DNA of 41,272 nucleotides, from assembly GCA_026415495.1 (NCBI GenBank), contig JAOAGZ010000017.1:1-41272 (forward strand), given 5' to 3'. A program made the position numbers and the translations under genes. Every line of letters begins with the position of its first letter. The stretch's first letter is position 1. Below, piece after piece: positions 34,862 through 41,272 of this stretch. Source of the DNA: Eximiradius proteiniborus (GTDB lineage: Bacteria; Bacteroidota; Ignavibacteria; Kapaibacteriales; UBA2268). The notes under the pieces were generated by a model, which was not told the origin of the DNA, ran no database searches, and saw only the letters and a program-made list of their open reading frames with translations.

Positions 34862-35851
34862 CTATTTAATTCTACCAATAAAAACGGGATTTTCGGCTTT
34901 GAGAGATTCCATAATGCTATAAGCATTTTGCTCGGATGTAATCAAAATTATGCCGATACCTAAATTGAATACTTGTCGCATCTCTTCTTCGGGAACGTTT
35001 CCAACTTTTTGAATCAATTGAAAAATAGGTGGACGTTGCCAGCTATCCCAGAAAATTTCTAATTCGAGAGGCTTACGAACAACACGGGAAGTATTTCCAA
35101 CAATACCACCGCCGGTAATATGAGAGATACCGCTTACAAGCCCTTTTTCAGCCAAAGGATGAACAACGTGCAAATACGAGCGATGGATTTTCAGAAGCTC
35201 TTCGCCTAATGAACAGCCTAATTCTTCGATATAATCATCAACTTTATATTTAGCAAAAAGGACTTTGCGGGCAAGAGAATAACCATTCGTATGAAGTCCG
35301 TTTGATGGTAAACCAATCAGAACATCACCCGATTGCACAGAACTACCATTTACAATTTTAGATTTATCGACAACGCCAACAATTGTTCCGCTTACGTCAT
35401 ACTCGCCGTCAGCGTAAATTGAAGGCATTTCGGCAGTTTCGCCACCAATTAGTGCAGTAGAATTTTCACGGCAAGCTTTGACAAACCCTGAGATTACCTG
35501 TTCGGCAACAGAGGGTTCGAGCCGACCGGTAGCAAAATAATCAAGGAAGAACAAAGGTTTAGCACCGCAGGCAAGAATATCATTAACGCAGTGATTCACA
35601 AGGCATTGCCCGACAGTGTCGTGCTTGTTGGCAGCGAAAGCAACTTTTAGCTTTGTTCCGACCCCGTCAGTGCTTGCAACAAGCACCGGCTCGGAATAGC
35701 CATCAAATTTTGCTTCGTAAAGCCCGCCGAAAAGTCCAATTTCAGAAAGAACTTTTTCGTTGAAGGTAGTTTTTACAAGAGGTTTTATTCTACTGACTAA
35801 TTCTTCGCCTGCTTCTATGTTTACTCCTGAGGCTTTGTAAGTTTCGTTCAT
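34862..35851 (-). CDS. purM: Phosphoribosylformylglycinamidine cyclo-ligase (AIR synthetase)
   Basis: PurM closes the imidazole ring of FGAM using ATP to form AIR in purine synthesis. The track ORF starts at a TTG at 35863. The ATG at 35851 (MNETYKASGVNIEAGE) is preferred because GGGAGAAAAA precedes it at normal spacing, giving 329 residues. Signature segments are ASTDGVGTKLKVA, NDILACGAKPLFFLDYFATG, ALIGGETAEMPSIY, GLPSNGLHTNGYSLAR and the C-terminal ISHITGGGIVGNTSR. It heads the purM-pyk unit and is divergent from mtnA across 113 bases. Confidence 0.97.
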   Translation of the reverse strand: MNETYKASGVNIEAGEELVSRIKPLVKTTFNEKVLSEIGLFGGLYEAKFDGYSEPVLVASTDGVGTKLKVAFAANKHDTVGQCLVNHCVNDILACGAKPLFFLDYFATGRLEPSVAEQVISGFVKACRENSTALIGGETAEMPSIYADGEYDVSGTIVGVVDKSKIVNGSSVQSGDVLIGLPSNGLHTNGYSLARKVLFAKYKVDDYIEELGCSLGEELLKIHRSYLHVVHPLAEKGLVSGISHITGGGIVGNTSRVVRKPLELEIFWDSWQRPPIFQLIQKVGNVPEEEMRQVFNLGIGIILITSEQNAYSIMESLKAENPVFIGRIK

Positions 35852-35873
35852 TTTTTCTCCCAAATCAAAAAAA

Positions 35874-35881
35874 CAAAATTA
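35874..35881 (-). promoter_or_regulatory. Possible -7 element upstream of purM
   Basis: The minus strand reads TAATTTTG, an exact TAnnTTTG match 22 bases before the purM ATG. The nearest TTG-type -33 element is about 24 bases further upstream (CTTG), longer than usual. Confidence 0.4.
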
Positions 35882-35964
35882 CGATTAAATACAATAAGTT
35901 AAAAACAAGAGTTGAACGTTTTTTGATAATTAACAATAATTCATTATTAATTAATATAGTTTGT

Positions 35965-37056
35965 ATGAAAATAAACGGAACTGAATATTGTTCGCTTTGG
36001 GAAGAAAACAGTAAAGCTCTATCGATAAGTGCAATAGACCAACGATTATTGCCGTTCAGGTTGGAAATTGCCAAAATTGCAAGTTACAAAGAAATGGTAA
36101 TGGCAATAAAAGAAATGACAATACGAGGTGCCCCACTGATTGGAATAGGCGGCGCGTACGCAATTATGCTCGCATTGCAAGAGATTGTTCAAAATAAGCA
36201 ACCTTTTGAAAAGATTAATGAAATTATTTCAGAGATTCGCTCGGCACGTCCAACAGCAGTAAATTTGATGTGGGCAGTTGATAGAGTTGCTTCAAAAATT
36301 GATTTTTCGCTTTCGGTTGAGGAAAACTATGAACGCTCACTACAAATAGCCCGGCAAATTTATTCTGAAGAAGTGAGAGCCTGCAAGCAGATTGCAAAAT
36401 CTGGCTTCGACTTGATAGAAAATTTATATTCGAAATATCAACGACCGCTAAATATTCTAACGCATTGTAATGCAGGCTGGCTTGCAACAGTTGATTGGGG
36501 AACAGCACTTGCTCCGATTTATTACGCACACCGGAAAGAAATACCGCTTCACGTGTGGGTAGATGAGACGCGCCCACGCAATCAAGGAGCGAAACTTACT
36601 TCGTTTGAGTTGCTAGGCGAAAATATTGCTCACACAATTATTGCGGACAACACAGGTGGCTTGCTTATGCAAACGGGCAAGGTGGACGCTGTAATTGTTG
36701 GTGCAGATAGAGTTACAAGCAAAGGCGACGTTTGCAACAAGGTGGGAACTTATTTAAAAGCTTTAGCTGCAAAAGAGCATAATATCCCGTTCTGGGTAGC
36801 TTTCCCGACAAGCACAATAGATTGGGAAATAAGTGATTATAGAGAAATACCAATAGAAGAACGCCCGAGCGAAGAGATTGACTATATAGAAGGAGAATAT
36901 CTGGACAAAATCTGTAAAGTGAGAATTACACCGACTGGCTCGAAATCTCTGAACTATGCATTTGATATAACTCCGAACCAATTTGTTTCGAAGTATATTA
37001 CTGAACTTGGCGTGTTTGATAGCATTCAAAGTTTAAAAGACGAGAGCTTCACATAA
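35965..37056 (+). CDS. mtnA: Methylthioribose-1-phosphate isomerase (methionine salvage)
   Basis: MtnA isomerises methylthioribose 1-phosphate to methylthioribulose 1-phosphate in the methionine salvage pathway. The track begins at a TTG (35923). The ATG at 35965 (MKINGTEYCSLW) starts at the usual family N-terminus and gives 363 residues, although no strong RBS precedes it. Diagnostic segments are AIDQRLLPF, MTIRGAPLIGIGGAYA, the catalytic cysteine in LTHCNAGWLATVDWGTA, VDETRPRNQGAKLTSFEL, and the aspartate in VIVGADRVTSKGDVCNKVGT. Homology to eIF2B-alpha-like proteins is inherent in the family, but the catalytic Cys and Asp favour MtnA. No other salvage gene lies nearby. Confidence 0.93.
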   Translation: MKINGTEYCSLWEENSKALSISAIDQRLLPFRLEIAKIASYKEMVMAIKEMTIRGAPLIGIGGAYAIMLALQEIVQNKQPFEKINEIISEIRSARPTAVNLMWAVDRVASKIDFSLSVEENYERSLQIARQIYSEEVRACKQIAKSGFDLIENLYSKYQRPLNILTHCNAGWLATVDWGTALAPIYYAHRKEIPLHVWVDETRPRNQGAKLTSFELLGENIAHTIIADNTGGLLMQTGKVDAVIVGADRVTSKGDVCNKVGTYLKALAAKEHNIPFWVAFPTSTIDWEISDYREIPIEERPSEEIDYIEGEYLDKICKVRITPTGSKSLNYAFDITPNQFVSKYITELGVFDSIQSLKDESFT

Positions 37057-37057
37057 A

Positions 37058-37083
37058 AAATGGCGGGATGTTTCCCGCCATTT
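37058..37083. terminator. Bidirectional hairpin terminator between mtnA and the DUF1573 gene
   Basis: AAATGGCGGGA pairs with TCCCGCCATTT around a TGTT loop, directly after the mtnA stop. The minus strand continues into a T-run, so termination is probably better for the DUF1573 transcript; the plus strand has only ATTTATAAAA. Confidence 0.88.
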
Positions 37084-37112
37084 ATAAAATCAAGAAAAGC
37101 AGATTTACTTTA

Positions 37113-37817
37113 TTAATTTTTATTTTGCTTTGGGTCGACAGCACTTCCCCATCCATTTATATCAATAGTTTTGGATTCTTCGTTGTCTGTTGTAATGGAC
37201 ACACGAATTGAATTAACACCGATTTGCGTTGGGGTGAATTTTACTTCCAGAGGAGTTTCAGATTTTGGTTTAAGCACATCATTAGCTTTAAGGTTGATTT
37301 TAAGAGATTCAGGGTTAGTCTTTATATCCAAAATTTTGATTGGAGCATCAGTATTATTTTTTAGCATAACTTTGGAGCTTGCTTCCTGCAAATAGTAGAG
37401 TTCGTTGAAAGGAATATATTGAGGCACAACAACAATCGGACGGAACACATTTGCTTTGATATAGTAGTAGAAAGATTTTTTCTCGGGGTCGGTGGATTCA
37501 ATCATAATGCTTTTGACAACGTTATCGGAATAACCGGTAATATTCAAAGTAATGTCTAAATTAGCAGAATCGCCGGGAGGAAGAATCTTTTTGTCGAGCG
37601 GAGCAGTAGTGCAACCGCATCCCGGTTTCACATTAATAATGTGGAGTTCCTCGTTGCCTCTGTTGTAAATTTTGACAGTTGCTTTCAGAGGGTTATCGGT
37701 TGATTTGACCTTGCCCCAATTATATTCATTTGGTGGGAAAATTTCAAGTTTTGGCTGGGAGTAAGCAACAACACTCAAACCGATAAAAACTAAGAACAAA
37801 CCTAATAATCTTTTCAT
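37113..37817 (-). CDS. Secreted DUF1573-family protein
   Basis: The 234-residue protein has a signal peptide (MKRLLGLFLVFIGLSVVAYS) and two immunoglobulin-like beta domains. The first contains the DUF1573 hallmark VKPGCGCTTAPLDKKILPPGDSANL, with the paired cysteines of GCGCT, and NYNWGKVKSTD-like sequence before it. The second spans about residues 130-220. Such proteins are common in Bacteroidota and are periplasmic or cell-surface; no enzyme activity is established. A well-formed Bacteroidota-type promoter lies just upstream, partly overlapping the end of the neighbouring lipoprotein gene, so it is likely transcribed independently. Confidence 0.88.
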   Translation of the reverse strand: MKRLLGLFLVFIGLSVVAYSQPKLEIFPPNEYNWGKVKSTDNPLKATVKIYNRGNEELHIINVKPGCGCTTAPLDKKILPPGDSANLDITLNITGYSDNVVKSIMIESTDPEKKSFYYYIKANVFRPIVVVPQYIPFNELYYLQEASSKVMLKNNTDAPIKILDIKTNPESLKINLKANDVLKPKSETPLEVKFTPTQIGVNSIRVSITTDNEESKTIDINGWGSAVDPKQNKN

Positions 37818-37853
37818 AACAAACCTTTAAACATTATTGATGAAACTAACAAA

Positions 37854-37884
37854 CAAACTTAATAAAAAAAATAATATTATCAAA
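37854..37884 (-). promoter_or_regulatory. Bacteroidota-type promoter of the DUF1573 gene
   Basis: On the minus strand TTTG (37884-37881), a 19-base spacer and TAAGTTTG (37861-37854) match the TTTG/TAnnTTTG consensus exactly. The ATG at 37817 is 36 bases downstream. The last base of the -33 element touches the stop codon region of the DUF4249-like gene. Confidence 0.75.
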
Positions 37885-38733
37885 TTATGGTTGATTTTTC
37901 AGCAACATAAAAGTATCCCTGATTGCGTAAGCAGAGCCGACAACGCCGATACCACCTTCGACACTACCAAGCAACGGATTGACCGAATTGACACCAACGT
38001 TTTGCAAATACCAGCGAACTAAGTTCCAGTCTGCTGCCATAATAGTTACTTCGTGTTTACCAAACCATTTGAAACCTGACCACACAACACGGGTTTTTGT
38101 TGATGGAATTAATCCAGAAGCAGATTGTTCTTTATATCTATTTTCATTAATAAATGGATTATACACTCTTCTATTTTTTTCATTAGTAGGGGGCTCGAGA
38201 TATTTACCATATTCAAGAGTATCCAGACAAGTAATTGAAATAATATAATAATCGAAACCGGGTGCTTGTGTCCACGAAATCGAGTCGCTTTGAGGCAAAT
38301 TAATAGTATCTTTTGGATATTGTATAGTTTTGTTGACGCGCGTTTGCCAATAAATTTCAGAAGGAGTAGTAGTTTTGCCGCTTAGAATTTTTCCGTCGGG
38401 CAGTTTTACTTCAATTGAGTATTCAGTATTTGGTTTCACTTTATAATTAGCGTCCGGGTAGTAATAGCCGGGTTTTAAAGTATCATAGTTGAACAGAAGA
38501 GGGAACACTTGTCCATCGCCTTTGACCAAGACTTCTGCATTTTTGATAAAAGCTTGATAATGATTATATTTAGCAGAAATTGGCTGAGTTTTCAATACAG
38601 CAATATTTTGGATTGGCTCGCCGACGAGCAAAACTGCTTCCAGAACAACATCGGGTTTGTAATCGGTTGGGACATCATCACCGCAAGCAGCAAGAAACAC
38701 CAACGAAATCAATATATATTTGAGTTGTTTCAT
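37885..38733 (-). CDS. DUF4249-like lipoprotein
   Basis: The 282-residue protein starts with a lipoprotein signal (MKQLKYILISLVFLAAC), with the lipobox cysteine at residue 17 followed by GDD. DYKPDVVLEAVLLVGEPIQNIAVLKTQPI near the start and YSIEVKLPDGKILSGKTTTP near residue 105 fit the DUF4249 family of Bacteroidota surface lipoproteins. The family is encoded next to TonB-dependent receptors in many genomes. Here it begins eight bases after the receptor's stop. A role as the surface-exposed partner that captures the ligand is inferred from this arrangement only. Confidence 0.78.
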   Translation of the reverse strand: MKQLKYILISLVFLAACGDDVPTDYKPDVVLEAVLLVGEPIQNIAVLKTQPISAKYNHYQAFIKNAEVLVKGDGQVFPLLFNYDTLKPGYYYPDANYKVKPNTEYSIEVKLPDGKILSGKTTTPSEIYWQTRVNKTIQYPKDTINLPQSDSISWTQAPGFDYYIISITCLDTLEYGKYLEPPTNEKNRRVYNPFINENRYKEQSASGLIPSTKTRVVWSGFKWFGKHEVTIMAADWNLVRWYLQNVGVNSVNPLLGSVEGGIGVVGSAYAIRDTFMLLKNQP

Positions 38734-38741
38734 TTATCCTC

Positions 38742-41012
38742 CTAAAATTTAATTTCATAAGAAATAGTTGGTAAAATCGGGATTAATCGCACATCTTCAA
38801 CTTTTGTTTCTTCATCCTGAAGATTATAGTATCTGAACCATATATCGCGGCGGTTATAAACATTGTAAATATCAAAAATTAGCTTGGAATCGAGACCATA
38901 GGTTTTGAATGAATATGTAGCATTGAGATTGAGCTGATGAGAAGGAGGAAGACGCAACCCATATCTTTGAGAAGGAACAATTTTGCCACGACCATAGGTT
39001 TGATTCGGGAAGAAAGATTGAAATCGCGAAGTCGCACCAGTGTAGGATTGCCCGGATTGGAAAGTAAATGTGGCTCCGATATCCCATCTTTCAGATAAAT
39101 TATATTGCATAACAACTTTAAAATCGTGCAAACGGTCGTATTTTGGTCTGAATTCACGTCCATAATTAATACTATCGAATTTAGCCCGGATATAACCGAG
39201 AGCATACCCAGCCCAACCGGTAAGACGTCCAACCCGTTTTTGCAAGAAAACTTCGAAACCATAAGAATATGCGTTCCCAATGTAGAAGACATCGCGGACG
39301 TTCGAACCCTGAAGAGCATTTTGGTTTAGTTCGCTCACATTTCTGTATTTTTTATAGTATATGTCGAAATTCAAATCAAAGTTCTGGAAAGGTTTTGTTT
39401 CGACGCTAAAAATATAATGGATAGCACGGCTTGCAGGAACAGTGGAATCAGTTGGCAACCAGGTATCGAAGAATGAGAAGTCAGGTTGAGTGGCAAGACG
39501 TAAATTCTGGCTAAACACTCCCCAAGCAGCCTTCAAAGAAATATTATCAGTTAAAGTGTATCTCAAAGCCAAGCGTGGGTCAATCAAAATTATATCTCTC
39601 ATTTCCCAATAGTTTGCCCGCAATCCAGCCTGAATAGCAAATAATTCTATCGGTGAATAACTCATCTGAGCGTAAGCTGAATAGTTGTAGTCCTTTACTT
39701 TCAAGTTTGTAGTTCCGGCTGACGAACCAACCTGAGTGCTATCAGTTTCACCGGTGAAATTTTGGAGGAACTGAAAATTGTAGTTGTTAACTTCCAAGCC
39801 GAAATTGTGAGTAATCTTTTCATTAGTAAACCATTCGAAATTTAATTTTGCAGAATAATCAGTGATTGAATTTTCAATCAGAAATTGATAACCGGTTTGG
39901 TCGCCGGTGAAATTATTAAAATAATGGCTTGCACTAAGATTTAAGTTAGCAAAAAGAGAGTTGGAGAAAATATGTGTCCAGTTCATAGAAGCAAGTCTAT
40001 TTCCAATGGATAAATCCATACTAATTCCGAAAGTGCTCACATCAAGATTATCTTTGCTCATAAATCCACTTAAAGAAAATTTATCGTTATCTCCAATATC
40101 TTGGGTGATTTTAGCATTCACATCATAGAAATTGAAGTCCGGGATAGGTTGCTCGGGATTATTGTCGATGAGGCTTTTGACGAGTTCGAAGTAAGTGCGG
40201 CGTCCACCAATAAACCACGAGCCGTGCCCGATAGGTCCTTCCAGTGTGGCACGCGAAGAGATAGCACCAATAGATGCCAATCCTTGAGTTTGACTTCTAT
40301 CGCCATCTTTCTGAGTGATGTTCAGCACAGCCGAAAGTCGCCCACCATACTGAGGCTCGAAGCCACCTTTTATGAGTTCGACATCTTTGATAGCGTCTGT
40401 GTTGAAAGTAGAGATAAATCCGAACAAATGCGTTGGATTATAAACTGTGGAACCATCTAAAAGAACTAAATTCTGGTCGGGCGAACCACCACGGACATAT
40501 AATCCGCTGGAAATCTGGGAAGAGGTAAGCACACCGGGTAAATATTGTAAAGAACGGAAAACGTCTGACTCGCCACCGATACGAATTTCCTTGATTGTTT
40601 CCACAGGGACATTAACTTTGCTAATCATAACTTGCCTTTGCTCAACTTCTCGCTCTGCTTCGACAAGAACATCTTCCTTCCTTACAGCGGTTTGCTTCAA
40701 TGAAATATCGAGGCGAAGCTCTTCGTTGGCTTTCAGATTTATTTTTCGCTCGAAACGCTCGTAACCCAAAAATGAGACTACAAGAGTGTAGCTACCCGGA
40801 GGAATACTCGAAATGCTGTAGAAACCGTTTTTGTTTGTTCTTGTTCCGAATTTTGTATCCTTGAGCATAACGGTAGATGAAATGAGCGTTTCCTTGCTTT
40901 TATCATCACGAACAAATCCAGCAATTGATGCAGTATTGGGCGCATTTAAATTTGCACTGAGATTAAAGAAAACGACCACGCTTAACAGACAGATTGAAAT
41001 AATAAGTCTCAT
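38742..41012 (-). CDS. TonB-dependent receptor with carboxypeptidase-like N-terminal domain
   Basis: The 756-residue protein has a signal peptide (MRLIISICLLSVVVFFNLSA). A CarboxypepD_reg-like beta-sandwich follows at about residues 28-110, with GFVRDDKSKETLISSTVMLK and IPPGSYTLVVSFLGYERFE. A plug of about residues 135-240 has ISSGLYVRGGSPDQNLVLLD and EPQYGGRLSAVLNI. The beta-barrel then runs to the terminal YEIKF, with phenylalanine last. No clear TonB box was identified. It imports an unknown ligand across the outer membrane using TonB energy. The DUF4249-like lipoprotein gene follows after eight bases. The length is at the short end for Bacteroidota receptors and much shorter than SusC proteins, so this is not a SusC/SusD pair. 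Confidence 0.92.
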   Translation of the reverse strand: MRLIISICLLSVVVFFNLSANLNAPNTASIAGFVRDDKSKETLISSTVMLKDTKFGTRTNKNGFYSISSIPPGSYTLVVSFLGYERFERKINLKANEELRLDISLKQTAVRKEDVLVEAEREVEQRQVMISKVNVPVETIKEIRIGGESDVFRSLQYLPGVLTSSQISSGLYVRGGSPDQNLVLLDGSTVYNPTHLFGFISTFNTDAIKDVELIKGGFEPQYGGRLSAVLNITQKDGDRSQTQGLASIGAISSRATLEGPIGHGSWFIGGRRTYFELVKSLIDNNPEQPIPDFNFYDVNAKITQDIGDNDKFSLSGFMSKDNLDVSTFGISMDLSIGNRLASMNWTHIFSNSLFANLNLSASHYFNNFTGDQTGYQFLIENSITDYSAKLNFEWFTNEKITHNFGLEVNNYNFQFLQNFTGETDSTQVGSSAGTTNLKVKDYNYSAYAQMSYSPIELFAIQAGLRANYWEMRDIILIDPRLALRYTLTDNISLKAAWGVFSQNLRLATQPDFSFFDTWLPTDSTVPASRAIHYIFSVETKPFQNFDLNFDIYYKKYRNVSELNQNALQGSNVRDVFYIGNAYSYGFEVFLQKRVGRLTGWAGYALGYIRAKFDSINYGREFRPKYDRLHDFKVVMQYNLSERWDIGATFTFQSGQSYTGATSRFQSFFPNQTYGRGKIVPSQRYGLRLPPSHQLNLNATYSFKTYGLDSKLIFDIYNVYNRRDIWFRYYNLQDEETKVEDVRLIPILPTISYEIKF

Positions 41013-41046
41013 AGTTCCTTTAAGTTATTGAATAATTACAGAACTA

Positions 41047-41076
41047 AAAACGTAAAAAGTTATTAATAGTTTCAAA
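41047..41076 (-). promoter_or_regulatory. Possible promoter of the TonB-dependent receptor operon
   Basis: On the minus strand TTTG (41076-41073), an 18-base spacer and TACGTTTT (one mismatch to TAnnTTTG) lie 34 bases before the receptor ATG. It is a candidate only. Confidence 0.35.
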
Positions 41077-41179
41077 AAAAATTAAAGTTTACAATAATTA
41101 ACGTGATTATCAGTGTATTATTAATTTATTATTAACAAATTCAGATATGGATATTAAGTAGATAATTACCGGAGAGTGT

Positions 41180-41272
41180 ATGAAAAAAAATCTGTTGATG
41201 TTGTTTTTGCTACTTTCAGCTACAAAATTATTTGCTATTGAGCCATTACTGTTTAAGCCACTTGTAGGGAAC
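41180..41272 (+). CDS. Start of a secreted protein gene, cut by window edge
   Basis: The ATG at 41180 is preceded by GGAGAG at good spacing, and the frame stays open to the end of the window (31 codons). The product begins MKKNLLMLFLLLSATKLFA, a signal peptide, followed by IEPLLFKPLVGN. The family cannot be judged from twelve mature residues. It is divergent from the TonB-dependent receptor gene across 167 bases, in which no clear plus-strand promoter was seen. Confidence 0.75.
   Translation, partial: MKKNLLMLFLLLSATKLFAIEPLLFKPLVGN

Noticed and set aside
38879-39319. 146-residue minus-strand ORF inside the TonB-dependent receptor
   Set aside because: Alternative frame within the receptor barrel, without RBS or motifs.
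1-41272. CRISPR arrays, tRNA/rRNA genes, insertion sequences or prophage genes
   Set aside because: No regularly spaced direct repeats, cloverleaf-like sequences, transposase or integrase motifs were seen; gene content is ordinary chromosomal and base composition looks uniform by eye.

Overview
The window looks like a chromosomal segment of an aerobic, AT-rich Gram-negative bacterium of the Bacteroidota/Chlorobiota (FCB) assemblage, possibly an Ignavibacteria- or Kapabacteria-like lineage. The evidence is a TonB-dependent receptor with a carboxypeptidase-like N-terminal domain beside a DUF4249-type lipoprotein, an Omp28-like lipoprotein beside a DUF6029-like barrel, a DUF1573 protein, promoters of the TTTG-N19/20-TAnnTTTG type, and an alternative complex III plus caa3-type oxidase cluster. 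The phylum is an inference. The finer placement is a guess that marker-gene phylogeny would settle. No rRNA, tRNA, CRISPR array, insertion sequence or integrase was seen.

Layout. 1-8.7 kb is housekeeping and envelope: uppP (partial, minus), then pdxJ-asnB-L,D-transpeptidase (plus), a shared terminator, and purC and the membrane pyrophosphatase hppA (minus), then folC (minus). 8.8-11.4 kb holds a short-chain dehydrogenase followed by rmlB-like and rmlD-like deoxysugar genes (plus). 11.7-26.8 kb is one long co-directional respiratory block: actA, an unlisted 57-codon ORF, actB, actC, a fused actD-actE, actF, an anchored monoheme cytochrome c, a SCO copper chaperone, oxidase subunits I, III, IV and II (the last with its own heme c), heme O synthase ctaB, and a multi-spanning membrane protein ending in a cytochrome c domain. 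It closes with a strong hairpin terminator. Gaps are tiny or negative, so it reads as one operon for quinol oxidation, c-type electron transfer and O2 reduction.

26.9-28.5 kb (minus) holds a two-gene unit: a stand-alone diiron metallo-beta-lactamase protein with flavodiiron/ODP-like ligands, and a soluble helical protein with a degenerate chemoreceptor-tip-like segment. This possible oxygen or redox sensing pair, convergent with the respiratory operon, is the best candidate for an undescribed system. 28.5-32 kb (minus) has the Omp28-like lipoprotein, a barrel protein and a family 2 glycosyltransferase. 32.2-37 kb has rpmB and an EamA transporter (plus), purM-pyk (minus) and mtnA (plus). 37.1-41.0 kb (minus) has the DUF1573 protein, the DUF4249-like lipoprotein and the TonB-dependent receptor. 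A truncated secreted-protein gene starts at the right edge.

Most functions are recognised from family motifs read by eye. No database search was run. Start codons were moved from the ORF-track starts wherever a Shine-Dalgarno-like sequence or gene overlap favoured an internal start.
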